From Nocardiopsis ganjiahuensis DSM 45031 (GTDB lineage: Bacteria > Actinomycetota > Actinomycetes > Streptosporangiales > Streptosporangiaceae), in contig NZ_ANBA01000003.1 in assembly GCF_000341085.1 (NCBI RefSeq), forward strand, positions 124,001 to 188,000: a stretch of DNA of 64,000 nucleotides, given 5' to 3'. The notes under the pieces were generated by a model. That model made no database searches and was not told the DNA's origin. It saw only the letters and a list, made by a program, of their open reading frames with translations. Position 1 is the stretch's first letter, and each line of letters begins with the position of its first letter. Shown here in pieces: positions 41,003-50,740 of the stretch. Made by a program: the position numbers and the translations under genes.

Positions 41003-43033
41003 GTGGACCTGCGACTTCTGGACGAGGTAGCCACCGCCGCCGAACGCGATGCCGTCGACTCACTTCTGGGAGCGCCCGAATCCGGCTGGGACGGCGGGAC
41101 CCGCCAGGACTCCGACCTGCGCTACGCCAGGGGCGGCCACGCCGCACGCGACCAGCGCGACCTGCTCCTGCCCGCGCTGCACGCGGTCAACGACCGGGTG
41201 GGCTGGATCAGCCGCGGGGCGCTCAACCACATCTGTCGCAGGCTCACCGTTCCACCGGCCGAGGCCTACGCCGTCGCCTCCTTCTACGCGATGTTCGCCC
41301 TGCACGAGCGCCCCGAGCGGGTCGTGCACCTGTGCACCGACATCGCCTGCGCGGCGGCCGGTTCGGGCCGCCTGCGCGACCGCCTGGCCGAGCGGCTGGG
41401 CCCGCCCGGCACCCACCCCGACGACGCCGCCGCCACCTGGCACGAGAGCCCGTGCCTGGGCATGTGCGAACGCGCCCCCGCCGCGCTCGCCCTCCAGGCC
41501 GGGGCTCCGGCCCGGTACGCGGTGTCGGCCCCCGCCACCCCCGAGGACCTCGACGCCCTCGCCGACGGCCCGCCCCGGCAGAACGGTTCAGCGAACGGGT
41601 CGGCCCCCGTCGGCGCCACCGCGGACAGCTCCACGAACGGCCACGGCGCCGCGGGCGCCGCCTTCCCCACCACCTTCCACCCGGCCCCCCTCTCCGGGCT
41701 CTCCCCCGAACCCGAACCCGTGGCCGCCGTCCCCGACGCGGGCTCCCCCGACCACGTCCTCCTGCGCCGGATCGGCCGCGTGGACCCGCTCAGCCTGGAC
41801 GACTACCGCTCCGCGGGCGGCTACGCGGCGCTGCGCGAGGCCCTGCGACTCGGCCCCGCCGGAGTGATCCGGGAGGTCACCGACTCCGGCCTGGTCGGCC
41901 GGGGCGGGGCGGCCTTCCCCACCGGCCGCAAGTGGAACGCCACCGCTCAGCAGCCGGACACCCCGCACTACCTGGTGTGCAACGCCGACGAGAGCGAACC
42001 CGGCACCTTCAAGGACCGCGTCCTCATGGAGGGCGACCCGTTCTCCGTGGTCGAGGCCATGACCGTCGCCGGATACGCGATCGGCGCCCGCACCGGCTAC
42101 CTCTACATCCGGGGCGAGTACCCGCGCGCCCTGAGGCACCTGGAGAACGCGCTCTCCCTCGCCCGGGAGCGGGGGCTGCTCGGCACCGACATCATGGGAT
42201 CCGGTTTCTCCTTCGACATCGAGATCCGGCGCGGCGCGGGCGCCTACATCTGCGGCGAGGAGACCGCGATCTTCGGCTCCATCGAGGGCCAGCGCGGTGA
42301 GCCCCGCACCAAACCGCCCTTCCCCGTGGAGAAGGGGCTGTTCGGCAAGCCGACCGCGGTGAACAACGTGGAGACCCTGGTCAACGTGCTCCCCGTGCTG
42401 CTGATGGGCGGCCCGGCGTACGCCGCCGTGGGCACGGAGACCTCCACCGGCCCCAAACTGTTCTGCCTGTCCGGCGGGGTGCGCCGTCCCGGCCTGTACG
42501 AACTGCCCTTCGGGGCCACCCTGGGCGACCTGATCGAGGCCGCGGGCGGGCTGCCCGAGGGCCGTTCGATCAGGGGCGTGCTCCTGGGCGGGGCGGCCGG
42601 CGCCTTCGTCCGGGGCGACGAGCTGGACATCCCGCTGACCTTCGAGGGCGCGCGGGCCGCCGGGACCTCGCTGGGCTCGGGTGTGGTGCTGGTCCTGGAC
42701 GACACGGCCGACCTGGGCGCGACCCTGGCACGCGTGGCCGCCTTCTTCCGCGACGAGTCCTGCGGCCAGTGCGTGCCCTGCCGGGTCGGCACGGTCCGCC
42801 AGGAGGAGTCCCTGCTGCGGCTGCGCGCCGGAGCCTCGCCCGCCGAGGAGGTCCCCCTGCTGCGGGAGGTCGGACAGGCCATGCGGGACGCCTCGATCTG
42901 CGGCCTGGGCCAGACCGCCTGGAACGCCGTGGAGTCGGCGATCGACCGGCTCGGCCTCTACTCCGAAGAGGACCCCGACACCCCCGCAACCCCAGCCCCG
43001 GGCGACCGGGCTGCGACCGAGGAGGCCCGATGA
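41003..43033 (+). CDS. NuoE-NuoF fusion, NAD-linked formate dehydrogenase diaphorase subunit
   Basis: 676 residues from a GTG. The N-terminal 185 residues are NuoE/FdsG-like with [2Fe-2S] cysteines in VHLCTDIACAAAGS and SPCLGMCERAPA. After a 50-residue linker rich in G, A, S, N and P comes NuoF/FdsB: GRGGAAFPTGRKWNATAQ (NADH), YLVCNADESEPGTFKDR (FMN), GAGAYICGEETAIFGSIEGQ and the 4Fe-4S ligands SCGQCVPCRVGT with a later CGLG. Fds-type enzymes usually carry these as two chains. It passes electrons from formate to NAD. Confidence 0.92.
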   Translation: MDLRLLDEVATAAERDAVDSLLGAPESGWDGGTRQDSDLRYARGGHAARDQRDLLLPALHAVNDRVGWISRGALNHICRRLTVPPAEAYAVASFYAMFALHERPERVVHLCTDIACAAAGSGRLRDRLAERLGPPGTHPDDAAATWHESPCLGMCERAPAALALQAGAPARYAVSAPATPEDLDALADGPPRQNGSANGSAPVGATADSSTNGHGAAGAAFPTTFHPAPLSGLSPEPEPVAAVPDAGSPDHVLLRRIGRVDPLSLDDYRSAGGYAALREALRLGPAGVIREVTDSGLVGRGGAAFPTGRKWNATAQQPDTPHYLVCNADESEPGTFKDRVLMEGDPFSVVEAMTVAGYAIGARTGYLYIRGEYPRALRHLENALSLARERGLLGTDIMGSGFSFDIEIRRGAGAYICGEETAIFGSIEGQRGEPRTKPPFPVEKGLFGKPTAVNNVETLVNVLPVLLMGGPAYAAVGTETSTGPKLFCLSGGVRRPGLYELPFGATLGDLIEAAGGLPEGRSIRGVLLGGAAGAFVRGDELDIPLTFEGARAAGTSLGSGVVLVLDDTADLGATLARVAAFFRDESCGQCVPCRVGTVRQEESLLRLRAGASPAEEVPLLREVGQAMRDASICGLGQTAWNAVESAIDRLGLYSEEDPDTPATPAPGDRAATEEAR

Positions 43034-43971
43034 CCACCCCCGTACTCCTGCCCACCCCCCGACGGCTGATCGACGCGACCATCGACGGCGAGACCGTCCG
43101 CGTGCCGGAGGGCACCACCGTCCTGGAGGCCTGCGAATCGGTCGGGACGGAAGTGCCCACCCTCTGCTACGGCGACACGCTCACCCCCCGCAACGCCTGC
43201 CGCGTGTGCGTGGTGGAGGTGGAGGGCGCTCGCACGCTCGCCCCGGCCTGCTCCCGCAAGCTGGAGGCGGGTATGAGCGTGGCCACCGACTCCGAGCGGG
43301 TGCGGCACAGCCGCAAGATGGTCCTGGAGCTGCTGGGCTCCTCGGTGGACCTGTCCACCACCCCGAAGGTGCCCGAGTGGATGGAGCGCTACGAGGCCGA
43401 GCCGGAGCGCTTCGGGCCGCGGGCCGAGCCCGCCGCGCTGGGGGTGCGCGACGCCCGGCGGGCGGGTGAGCACGAGCCCGGCGACGGTGCGGTGGCGGAG
43501 ACGGTCGAGCAGCCCGCCAAGGTGGACAACGACCTCTACGTGCGCGACTACTCGAAGTGCATCATGTGTTACAAGTGCGTGGACGCCTGCGGCGACCAGT
43601 GGCAGAACTCGTTCGCGATCGGGGTGGCCGGGCGCGGGTTCGACGCCCGCATCTCCACCGAGCACGACGTGGAGCTCCCCGACTCCGCCTGTGTGTACTG
43701 CGGGAACTGCATCGAGGTCTGCCCGACCGGGGCGCTGTCGTTCGCCACCGAGTTCGACATGCGCAAGGCGGGCACCTGGGACGAGGAGAAGCAGACCGAG
43801 ACGACCACGGTGTGCACCTACTGCGGGGTCGGGTGCAACGTCACCCTGCACGTGCAGGAGAACGAGATCGTCAAGGTATCGTCACCGCACGACAACCCGG
43901 TGACGCACGGGAACCTGTGCATCAAGGGCAGGTTCGGCTTCCAGCACGTGCAGCGGCGCGGCGGCGGCTGA
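43030..43971 (+). CDS. Fe-S subunit of formate dehydrogenase carrying the displaced Mo-enzyme Fe4S4 domain
   Basis: 313 residues, ATG overlapping the preceding stop. It has a [2Fe-2S] ferredoxin domain (C46, C57, C60, C74), two 4Fe-4S sets (CIMCYKCVDAC at 177-187 and CVYCGNCIEVC at 221-231) and, at the very end, CTYCGVGCNVTLHVQENEIV with C262, C265, C269 and later NLCIKGRFGF with C297. That last unit is the Molybdop_Fe4S4 domain that normally begins the catalytic chain. So this protein equals the N-terminal third of an FdsA, and the catalytic gene at 38801 the rest. A chain of four or five clusters would link Mo to FMN. Confidence 0.9.
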   Translation: MTTPVLLPTPRRLIDATIDGETVRVPEGTTVLEACESVGTEVPTLCYGDTLTPRNACRVCVVEVEGARTLAPACSRKLEAGMSVATDSERVRHSRKMVLELLGSSVDLSTTPKVPEWMERYEAEPERFGPRAEPAALGVRDARRAGEHEPGDGAVAETVEQPAKVDNDLYVRDYSKCIMCYKCVDACGDQWQNSFAIGVAGRGFDARISTEHDVELPDSACVYCGNCIEVCPTGALSFATEFDMRKAGTWDEEKQTETTTVCTYCGVGCNVTLHVQENEIVKVSSPHDNPVTHGNLCIKGRFGFQHVQRRGGG

Positions 43972-44017
43972 TCGGCCGCCCCACCCCCTCGACACCGGGT
44001 GTCGGGGGGAGTAGACC

Positions 44018-44938
44018 ATGAGAAGCAGTAGGACACCGGAAAGGTGGTGGTGCGGGATGGGACGGGTCACCGTTCGGGAGAAGGTCCTCCGGATCAGGGA
44101 GGGTGTCGAGAGCGAACGCGTGGACACCCTCGTGGTGGAGGAGCCGCTGGAGATCCGGTTGGACGGCGCCCCGCTGAGCATCACCATGCGCACCCCGGGG
44201 AGCGACTTCGACCTCGCCGCCGGCTTCCTCGTCAGCGAGGGCGTGGTGTCCGAGGGGCGGGAGGTCTCCGCCATCCGCTACTGCGCCGGGGCCACCGAGG
44301 ACGGCTCCAACACCTACAACGTGCTCGACGTGTCCCTGGCGCCGGGTGTGCCGCTGCCGGACACCTCGCTGGAGCGCAACTTCTACACCTCGTCCTCGTG
44401 CGGCCTGTGCGGCAAGGCGAGTCTGGACGCCGTCCGGACCAAGGCCCGGTGGCCGGTGTCCGAGGACGGCCTGCGGGTCGGTCCGGACACCCTGACCGTC
44501 CTGCCGGACCGGCTCCGCGAGGCCCAGCGGGTGTTCGACCGCACGGGCGGCCTGCACGCCGCCGGGCTGTTCACCCCCGACGGCGAACTGCTGGCCCTGC
44601 GTGAGGACGTGGGGCGGCACAACGCCGTGGACAAACTGGTCGGCTGGGCGCTGCTCTCCGACCGCCTGCCGCTGCGCGAGACCGTGCTGATGGTGTCGGG
44701 GCGCGCCTCCTTCGAACTGGTCCAGAAGGCGTGGATGGCGGGCATCCCCATGATGGCCGCCGTCTCGGCGCCCTCGTCGCTCGCCGTCGACCTGGCCACG
44801 GAGGCGGGCATCACGCTCGTCGGCTTCCTGCGCGGCAGCTCCATGAACGTCTACGCCGGAAGGCATCGCATTCTCCTGGAGAAGGCGCTCACCGCGCCTT
44901 CGGCGGCCCCAGGGGATCTGCGCCCTCCGCACCGGTAG
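44018..44938 (+). CDS. fdhD: formate dehydrogenase sulfurtransferase FdhD
   Basis: 306 residues from the ATG at 44018, which follows GGGGGAG by six bases; an ATG at 44057 matches the usual family start better and would give 293. Hallmarks are TLVVEEPLEIRLDGAPLSIT near residue 40, TSSSCGLCGKASLDAV with the CxxC loop near 130, LREDVGRHNAVDKLVGWAL near 195 and VSGRASFELVQKAWMAGIP near 228. FdhD passes sulfur from a cysteine desulfurase to the Mo cofactor and is required for formate dehydrogenase activity. Likely in the diaphorase operon. Confidence 0.93.
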   Translation: MRSSRTPERWWCGMGRVTVREKVLRIREGVESERVDTLVVEEPLEIRLDGAPLSITMRTPGSDFDLAAGFLVSEGVVSEGREVSAIRYCAGATEDGSNTYNVLDVSLAPGVPLPDTSLERNFYTSSSCGLCGKASLDAVRTKARWPVSEDGLRVGPDTLTVLPDRLREAQRVFDRTGGLHAAGLFTPDGELLALREDVGRHNAVDKLVGWALLSDRLPLRETVLMVSGRASFELVQKAWMAGIPMMAAVSAPSSLAVDLATEAGITLVGFLRGSSMNVYAGRHRILLEKALTAPSAAPGDLRPPHR

Positions 44939-44944
44939 GCGCGG

Positions 44945-45090
44945 ACCTGGTTGGCGCGTTCCAGCCCCCCGCACCAACCAGGTCCGATACCGGACCACGG
45001 GGCGGCGGCACCGAAACACCGTGCCGCCGCCCTCGGCCGTGTTCCCGTGCCGGTCCGGCCGGGGACACGGGTTCCCGGCCGGACCGGCAC
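44945..45090. terminator. three hairpins between convergent fdhD and sucD
   Basis: Stem 1 pairs 44945-44954 with 44974-44983 (10 bp), stem 2 pairs 45001-45011 with 45021-45031 (11 bp), stem 3 pairs 45047-45063 with 45074-45090 (17 bp), all perfect. They end just before the sucD stop, forming a strong two-sided termination zone. Confidence 0.78.
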
Positions 45091-45097
45091 GACCGGC

Positions 45098-45985
45098 TCA
45101 GCCGCCGTCGAGCACCTCCCGGGTGAGCCGGGCGGTCTCACTCGGTGTCTTCCCGACCCGGACCCCGGCCGCTTCCAGGGCCTCCTGCTTGGCGGCGGCC
45201 GTACCGGAGGAGCCGGAGACGATGGCGCCGGCGTGGCCCATGGTCTTGCCCTCCGGGGCGGTGAAGCCGGCGACGTAGCCCACCACGGGCTTGGTGACGT
45301 TCTCCTTGACGAACGCGGCCGCCCGTTCCTCGGCGTCGCCGCCGATCTCACCGATCATCACGATCACGTCGGTGTCCGGGTCGGCCTCGAAGGCCGCCAG
45401 GGCGTCGATGTGCGTGGTGCCGATGACCGGGTCGCCGCCGATCCCCACCGCCGTGGAGAAGCCGATGTCGCGCAGCTCGTACATGAGCTGGTAGGTGAGC
45501 GTGCCCGACTTCGAGACCAGGCCGATGCGGCCCGGCTTGGTGATGTCGGCCGGAATGATGCCGGCGTTGGACTGGCCGGGGCTGATCAGGCCGGGGCAGT
45601 TCGGCCCGATGATCCGGGTCTTGTTGCCGCGTGCGCCGGCCAGGCTCCAGAAGGCGGCGGTGTCGTGGACGGGGACGCCTTCGGTGATCACGACGGCCAG
45701 GCCGATCTCGGCGTCGATCGCCTCGATGACGGCGTCCCGGGTGAACTTCGGCGGGACGAAGATGACGGTGACGTCGGCTCCGGTCGCCCCCATCCCCTCG
45801 GCCACGGAGCCGAAGACGGGCACCTCGGTGCCGTCGAAGTCGACGCTCTGCCCGGCCTTGCGCGGGTTCACCCCGCCGACGACGTCGGTGCCCGAGGCGA
45901 GCATGCGGCGGGTGTGCCTGGTGCCCTCGGAGCCGGTCATGCCCTGGACCAGTACCTTGCTGTCCTTGTTCAGAAAGATGGCCAT
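45098..45985 (-). CDS. sucD: succinyl-CoA synthetase alpha subunit
   Basis: 295 residues. The N-terminal CoA-binding domain shows [20 protein letters not shown], and the phosphohistidine is in [20 protein letters not shown] near residue 245; [12 protein letters not shown] and [16 protein letters not shown] are further landmarks. It works with SucC to interconvert succinate, CoA and NTP with succinyl-CoA. It lies 23 bp after sucC in a leftward operon under GntR operators, so it is probably a pathway-specific copy and not the TCA enzyme. Confidence 0.93.
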   Translation of the reverse strand: MAIFLNKDSKVLVQGMTGSEGTRHTRRMLASGTDVVGGVNPRKAGQSVDFDGTEVPVFGSVAEGMGATGADVTVIFVPPKFTRDAVIEAIDAEIGLAVVITEGVPVHDTAAFWSLAGARGNKTRIIGPNCPGLISPGQSNAGIIPADITKPGRIGLVSKSGTLTYQLMYELRDIGFSTAVGIGGDPVIGTTHIDALAAFEADPDTDVIVMIGEIGGDAEERAAAFVKENVTKPVVGYVAGFTAPEGKTMGHAGAIVSGSSGTAAAKQEALEAAGVRVGKTPSETARLTREVLDGG

Positions 45986-46008
45986 GGAGTTCTCCTCTGG
46001 GGGGTGGG

Positions 46009-47193
46009 TCAGCGCTGTCCGGCGGGTTCGGCGGCCAACGAGGCGGCCAGAGCGGCGGCGCCGTCCATGGTGTCCACCTGGCGCACGGCCGGGTGGGCGC
46101 GGGCGGTGAGGATCTGGCGGCCCTGCTCGGCGTTGTTGCCGTCCAGGCGCACGACCAGCGGCTTGCTGACGTCCTCGCCCCGGCTCTCCAGGAGTTCGAG
46201 GGCCTGGACGATGCCGTTGGCGACCGCGTCGCAGGCGGTGATGCCGCCGAAGACGTTGACGAACACGCTCCTGACGGCGGGGTCGCCCAGGATGATGTCG
46301 AGGCCGTTGGCCATCACCTCGGCGGAGGCGCCGCCGCCGATGTCGAGGAAGTTGGCGGGCCTGACGCCGCCGTGGTCCTCACCGGCGTAGGCGACCACGT
46401 CCAGGGTCGACATGACCAGGCCGGCGCCGTTGCCGATGATGCCGACCTCGCCGTCGAGCCTGACGTAGTTGAGGCCCCGCTCCCGGGCGCGCAGTTCGCG
46501 TTCGTCGGTCCCGGTGCCGTTGGCGAACGGGGTCCGCTCGGGGTGGCGGAAGGCCGCGTTGTCGTCCAGGGTGACCTTGCCGTCGAGGGCGACGATCCGG
46601 TCGTCGGCGGTGCGGACCAGCGGGTTGACCTCCACCAGGGTGGCGTCCTCGCCGACCGCCACGTCCCACAGTGCCGTGATGACCGTGGCGGCCCGTTCCC
46701 GGACCTCCTCCGGCAGCCCCGCGGCCACGCAGATGCCGAGGGCGTCGTCGCGGTCCACCCCCTCGGGCCCGACCGGGGTGCGCACGACGGCGTCGGGGTC
46801 GGTCTCGGCCACCTCCTCGATCTCCATCCCGCCCCGGGCGGAGCAGATGGAGAGGAACTCCCGGTTGGCGCGGTCGAGCAGGAAGGAGAAGTAGTACTCC
46901 TCGGCGATGTCGCTCGCCTCCTCGACCAGGACGCGGTGGACCGTGTGGCCCTTGATGTCCATGCCGAGGATCTCCTCCGCCCGGGCCCGGGCGTCCTCGG
47001 GCCCCTCGGCCACCTTGACGCCGCCGGCCTTACCGCGGCCGCCTACCTTGACCTGGGCCTTCACCACGACCTTGCGGCCGAGGCGGCCCGCCACCGACTC
47101 CACCCGTTCGGGGGTGTCGGCGATCTCGCCCTCGACCAGGGCGACACCGTACTCGCCGAAGATCTGTTTGGCCTCGTACTCGTAGAGATCCAA
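46009..47193 (-). CDS. sucC: succinyl-CoA synthetase beta subunit
   Basis: 394 residues from a TTG preceded by GGAGGAG; the family start [10 protein letters not shown] confirms it. The ATP-grasp fold includes [20 protein letters not shown] near residue 42, [20 protein letters not shown] near 195 with metal ligands, and the C-terminal [20 protein letters not shown] and [20 protein letters not shown]. Operon with sucD. Its start region is divergent from an OFA-like transporter, with two operators between them. Confidence 0.93.
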   Translation of the reverse strand: MDLYEYEAKQIFGEYGVALVEGEIADTPERVESVAGRLGRKVVVKAQVKVGGRGKAGGVKVAEGPEDARARAEEILGMDIKGHTVHRVLVEEASDIAEEYYFSFLLDRANREFLSICSARGGMEIEEVAETDPDAVVRTPVGPEGVDRDDALGICVAAGLPEEVRERAATVITALWDVAVGEDATLVEVNPLVRTADDRIVALDGKVTLDDNAAFRHPERTPFANGTGTDERELRARERGLNYVRLDGEVGIIGNGAGLVMSTLDVVAYAGEDHGGVRPANFLDIGGGASAEVMANGLDIILGDPAVRSVFVNVFGGITACDAVANGIVQALELLESRGEDVSKPLVVRLDGNNAEQGRQILTARAHPAVRQVDTMDGAAALAASLAAEPAGQR

Positions 47194-47238
47194 CGCTCCT
47201 CCTCCGTCCGCTTCTCGCCCCCTCCCACAGTGATACTC

Positions 47239-47256
47239 CACATTGTATGCAGTATT
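47239..47256. promoter_or_regulatory. GntR operator 5, between sucC and the transporter
   Basis: CACATTGTATGCAGTATT; the right half CAGTAT and central TGTAT match the perfect site. It is 45 bp before sucC. Confidence 0.72.
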
Positions 47257-47306
47257 CAATAGGCATTGCCCGAGAGATCCCTCTTCACAAGACGCCCCCC
47301 GCTTTG

Positions 47307-47324
47307 CATACTGCATACAAGGAG
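47307..47324. promoter_or_regulatory. GntR operator 6, directly before the transporter
   Basis: CATACTGCATACAAGGAG; the left half is perfect and the right half merges with the ribosome site AAGGAGG. Occupancy would block initiation. Confidence 0.62.
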
Positions 47325-47332
47325 GTGTCACC

Positions 47333-48916
47333 ATGTTCCCCCGCCACCTGCCGCCACCAGCGGGCCGCCGGACCCCACCGCCACCGGAAGCACCCGCGAC
47401 ACCCGTGGCCCCGCCCAGCACAGCGACCACGGACGTCCGCGACTGGCGGGGCAGGCGGTACACCGTCGGCCCCTCCGCGCGGAAGCTGACCGGCCTGCCC
47501 CGCTCCGCCCTGCTCCTACGGGCCCTGATCGCCGCCGCCGCGGTCGGCGTGCTCCAGTTCGGCTACGGCGCGGCGGTCCCCTCCCTGATGGCGGCGCACG
47601 ACTGGTCCGCCGCCCAGGCACTGGCACCGTTCCTGGTCTGGGCCCTGGTCCAGGGCTCCTTCGCCCCCGTGCCCCGCCTGCTCAGGGCACGCGGCCTGCT
47701 CGGCCCGGGCACGGCGATCTGCGCGGGGGCCGCCCTGTGTGCCGCGGCCCTGTACACGGTCGGCCACTTCTCGGACCCGCCGACCGCCGTGGTCGGCTAC
47801 GGCCTGCTCGGCGGCGTGGGCGCCGGGCTGGTCTACCACTCCTGCGTGGACCTGGTGGGCGGCTGGTTCCCCGACCGGCACACCGTGCGCCTGGGCGCGG
47901 TGGGCGGCGCCTTCGCCCTGGGCGCGGTGCCGCTGCTGCCCGCCCTCGCGCTGGGCCTGTCCCCCGACTCCCTCGCCGCGGCCGCCACCCTCCTGTCCCT
48001 GGTCGTGCTCGTCCTGGGCCTGGCGGGCGGAGCCGGACAGCGCGGCGCCCCGGAACGCTGGTGGCCGCCGGGCCGCGACCCGCGCGCGGCCGCGCTGCGC
48101 CGGAGCGCCGACCCCCCGGCGGCGCGCGACTTCAGCGCGGGCCAGGCCTGGGCGAGCGGGCGCTCGCTGCCCGCCCTGCACACGATCGTGGCCCTGTCCG
48201 GAACGGTCGGGCTGTTCACCCTCGTGGCGCTGCCGCTGGTCCTTCTGGGCCTGGGCCGGAGCCCCGCCGAGGTCGCGGCGGTCATCACGGCCTTCGCCCT
48301 GGCCAGCGGGCTGGGCCGGCTGGCCGCGAGCGGCGCCGCCGAGCGCACCGGCCGCCGCCGGACCCTCACCGTGCTGCTGGCCGCGACCGCGCTCGGACAG
48401 CTGGCCCTGGCCGCCGCGCTCCCGTCCGGACCGCTCACCCTGCTGGTCCCGCTGGCACTGGTGGTGGGCGCGGGCACCGGTTCCTGTTACCCGCTGACCA
48501 GGGCGATCACCGAGGGGCACTTCGGTACCGGCCAGCACAGTGGTACTGGCCGGCACAGTGGTACCGGCTGGCACAGTGGCACCGGGCAGCACGGCGGTGC
48601 AGGTCGACACGGAGGCGCGGGGCGGCGCGGAGGCGCAGGCCGGCGCGGCCGTCCGGAGCGCGGCGACCCGGAGCGCTCCGCCGACCTGGCCGGGCTGGTC
48701 CACGGGTCCAAGGCGGTCGGCGGCCTGCTCGGGGCGGGCGGCGCGATCGTGCTCCTGGCCCTGGCTCCGGCGGGCTCGTACCCCCTCTGGCTGGCCGCGT
48801 CCGCGCTGCTCCCGGCAGCGGCCGCCGTCCTGGCCGTCCGGCTGCGTCGGCCGCTGCCGATCCGGACTCTGCCCAACAGGGTCTGGACAGCGGGGCCTCG
48901 GAGTGCTCCAATGTGA
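47333..48916 (+). CDS. OFA-like major facilitator transporter (probable oxalate/formate)
   Basis: 527 residues from an ATG after AAGGAGG. About 11-12 membrane segments can be counted after a 60-residue proline-rich N-terminus. [20 protein letters not shown] followed by [20 protein letters not shown] is the OFA-type signature between TM4 and TM5. OFA proteins exchange oxalate and formate across the membrane. An insertion of about 42 residues of the GTGxHS type (residues 398-439) lies in a late loop. Placement under the GntR operators and beside the CoA-transferase genes supports the substrate. Confidence 0.82.
   Translation: MFPRHLPPPAGRRTPPPPEAPATPVAPPSTATTDVRDWRGRRYTVGPSARKLTGLPRSALLLRALIAAAAVGVLQFGYGAAVPSLMAAHDWSAAQALAPFLVWALVQGSFAPVPRLLRARGLLGPGTAICAGAALCAAALYTVGHFSDPPTAVVGYGLLGGVGAGLVYHSCVDLVGGWFPDRHTVRLGAVGGAFALGAVPLLPALALGLSPDSLAAAATLLSLVVLVLGLAGGAGQRGAPERWWPPGRDPRAAALRRSADPPAARDFSAGQAWASGRSLPALHTIVALSGTVGLFTLVALPLVLLGLGRSPAEVAAVITAFALASGLGRLAASGAAERTGRRRTLTVLLAATALGQLALAAALPSGPLTLLVPLALVVGAGTGSCYPLTRAITEGHFGTGQHSGTGRHSGTGWHSGTGQHGGAGRHGGAGRRGGAGRRGRPERGDPERSADLAGLVHGSKAVGGLLGAGGAIVLLALAPAGSYPLWLAASALLPAAAAVLAVRLRRPLPIRTLPNRVWTAGPRSAPM
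48524..48649 (+). repeat. seven 18-bp tandem repeats inside the transporter gene
   Basis: Seven head-to-tail 18-bp units keep the reading frame, the first GGTACCGGCCAGCACAGT. The first four encode G-T-G-x-H-S/G; the last ones drift to GAGRRG. They form a flexible, histidine- then arginine-rich insert. Confidence 0.88.
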
Positions 48917-48918
48917 TG

Positions 48919-48936
48919 CACACGGTATACAGTATC
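48919..48936. promoter_or_regulatory. GntR operator 7, before the TPP enzyme operon
   Basis: CACACGGTATACAGTATC; the right half GTATACAGTAT is identical to the perfect site. It is 80 bp before the ATG at 49016. Confidence 0.75.
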
Positions 48937-49015
48937 CGATCTTCACACTGACCCCGTCCCTTCAACCGGCGAAGCAGAAACCCGCACCCTCCGCACGAAA
49001 GGGGTCGTCGCACCG

Positions 49016-50725
49016 ATGGCCGACGGCAACGCATCCACCGAAACCACGAACAGCGACAACACCACGATCTCCGGCGGCCACCTGGTCGCCAAGGCGCTCA
49101 AGGCCGAGGGTGTCGACGTCATCTTCACGCTCTGCGGCGGCCACATCATCGACATCTACGACGGTTGCGCGGACGAGGGCATCGACGTGATCGACGTCCG
49201 CCACGAGCAGGTCGCCGCGCACGCCGCCGACGGCTACGCCCGGATCACCGGCAAACCCGGCTGCGCGGTGGTGACCGCGGGCCCCGGAACCACCGACGCG
49301 GTCACCGGCATCGCCAACGCCTACCGCGCCGAGAGCCCCATGCTGCTCATCGGCGGCCAGGGCGCCCTCAGCCAGCACAAGATGGGCTCCCTCCAGGACC
49401 TCCCGCACGTCGACATGATCAACCCGATCTCCAAGTTCGCGGCCACCGTCCCGCACACCGAACGCGTCGCCGACCTGGTCTCGATGGCCTTCAGGGAGGC
49501 CAACAACGGCGCCCCCGGCCCGTCCTTCCTGGAGATCCCGCGCGACGTCCTGGACGCCTCCGTACCGGTGGAGAAGGCGCGTGTCCCCAAGGCCGGCCAG
49601 TACCGGGCCTCCACCCGCCAGGGGGGCGACCCCGCCGCCGTCGAGCGCCTGGCGGAGCTCATCGTCCGCTCGGAGCGGCCCAGCATCCTGCTCGGCAACC
49701 AGGTGTGGACCACCCGGGCCACCGACTCCGCCGTGGAACTGGTCCGCTCGCTCAACATCCCGGCCTACATGAACGGCGCGGGCCGCGGCACCCTGCCGCC
49801 CGGCGACCCGCACCACTTCCAGCTCTCACGGCGCTACGCCTTCACCAACTCCGACCTCATCATCATCGTCGGCACACCGTTCGACTTCCGGATGGGCTAC
49901 GGCAAGCGCCTGTCCCCCGACGCCACCGTCGTGCAGATCGACCTCAACTACGCCACCGTCGGCAAGAACCGCGACATCGACCTCGGCATCGTCGGCGACG
50001 CCGACGTCATCCTGTCCTCGGTGCTCCAGGCCGCGTCCGGCTACGGCGACACCGGGGCCCAGGGCCGCAAGGGGTGGCTGGAGGAGCTGCGCACCCAGGA
50101 GCAGACCGCGCTGGACAAGCGCGCGCCCCTGCTCACCTCCGACTCCTCCCCGATCCACCCCTACCGGCTGGTCAACGAGATCAACCAGTTCCTCACCGAG
50201 GACTCCATCTACGTCGGCGACGGCGGCGACATCGTCACCTTCTCCGGCCAGGTGGTCCAGCCGAAGTCGCCGGGCCACTGGATGGACCCGGGCCCGCTCG
50301 GCACGCTCGGCGTCGGCATCCCGTTCGTGATGGCGGCCAAGTACGCCAGGCCGGACAAGGAGGTGGTCGCGCTCTTCGGTGACGGGGCGTTCAGCCTCAC
50401 CGGCTGGGACTTCGAGACCCTGGTCCGCTTCGACATGCCCTTCGTGGGGATCATCGGCAACAACTCGTCGATGAACCAGATCCGCTACGGCCAGATCGCC
50501 AAGTACGGCGCGGACCGCGGGGAGCTGGGCAACACGCTGGGCGACGTGCGCTACTCGGAGTTCGCGAAGATGCTCGGCGGTTACGGCGAGGAGGTCCACG
50601 ACCCGGCCGAGATCGGCCCGGCCCTGCTCCGCGCCCGCGAGTCCGGCAAGCCCTCCCTGATCAACGTCTGGATCGATCCCGAGGTGTACGCGCCGGGGAC
50701 CATGAACCAGACGATGTACAAGTAG
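49016..50725 (+). CDS. thiamine-diphosphate enzyme, probable oxalyl-CoA decarboxylase of unusual type
   Basis: 569 residues. ThDP landmarks: VIDVRHEQVAAHAADGYARI with the activating glutamate near residue 64, and GDGAFSLTGWDFETLVRFDM with the Mg/ThDP aspartate near 460 and NNSSMN after it. Its N-terminal half (VIFTLCGGHIIDIYDG, then LQDLPHVDMINPISKF) resembles acetolactate-synthase-like/HACL2 proteins and lacks the YEELDQ segment of Oxalobacter-type Oxc. The next gene is a true formyl-CoA transferase, so conversion of oxalyl-CoA to formyl-CoA is the best guess; 2-hydroxyacyl-CoA lyase is the alternative. Confidence 0.75.
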   Translation: MADGNASTETTNSDNTTISGGHLVAKALKAEGVDVIFTLCGGHIIDIYDGCADEGIDVIDVRHEQVAAHAADGYARITGKPGCAVVTAGPGTTDAVTGIANAYRAESPMLLIGGQGALSQHKMGSLQDLPHVDMINPISKFAATVPHTERVADLVSMAFREANNGAPGPSFLEIPRDVLDASVPVEKARVPKAGQYRASTRQGGDPAAVERLAELIVRSERPSILLGNQVWTTRATDSAVELVRSLNIPAYMNGAGRGTLPPGDPHHFQLSRRYAFTNSDLIIIVGTPFDFRMGYGKRLSPDATVVQIDLNYATVGKNRDIDLGIVGDADVILSSVLQAASGYGDTGAQGRKGWLEELRTQEQTALDKRAPLLTSDSSPIHPYRLVNEINQFLTEDSIYVGDGGDIVTFSGQVVQPKSPGHWMDPGPLGTLGVGIPFVMAAKYARPDKEVVALFGDGAFSLTGWDFETLVRFDMPFVGIIGNNSSMNQIRYGQIAKYGADRGELGNTLGDVRYSEFAKMLGGYGEEVHDPAEIGPALLRARESGKPSLINVWIDPEVYAPGTMNQTMYK

Positions 50726-50740
50726 CCCGGAAGGAGAGTC

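Noticed and set aside
47516..48946. A 476-residue minus-strand frame opposite the transporter gene.
   Set aside because: Antisense shadow lacking membrane segments or motifs.
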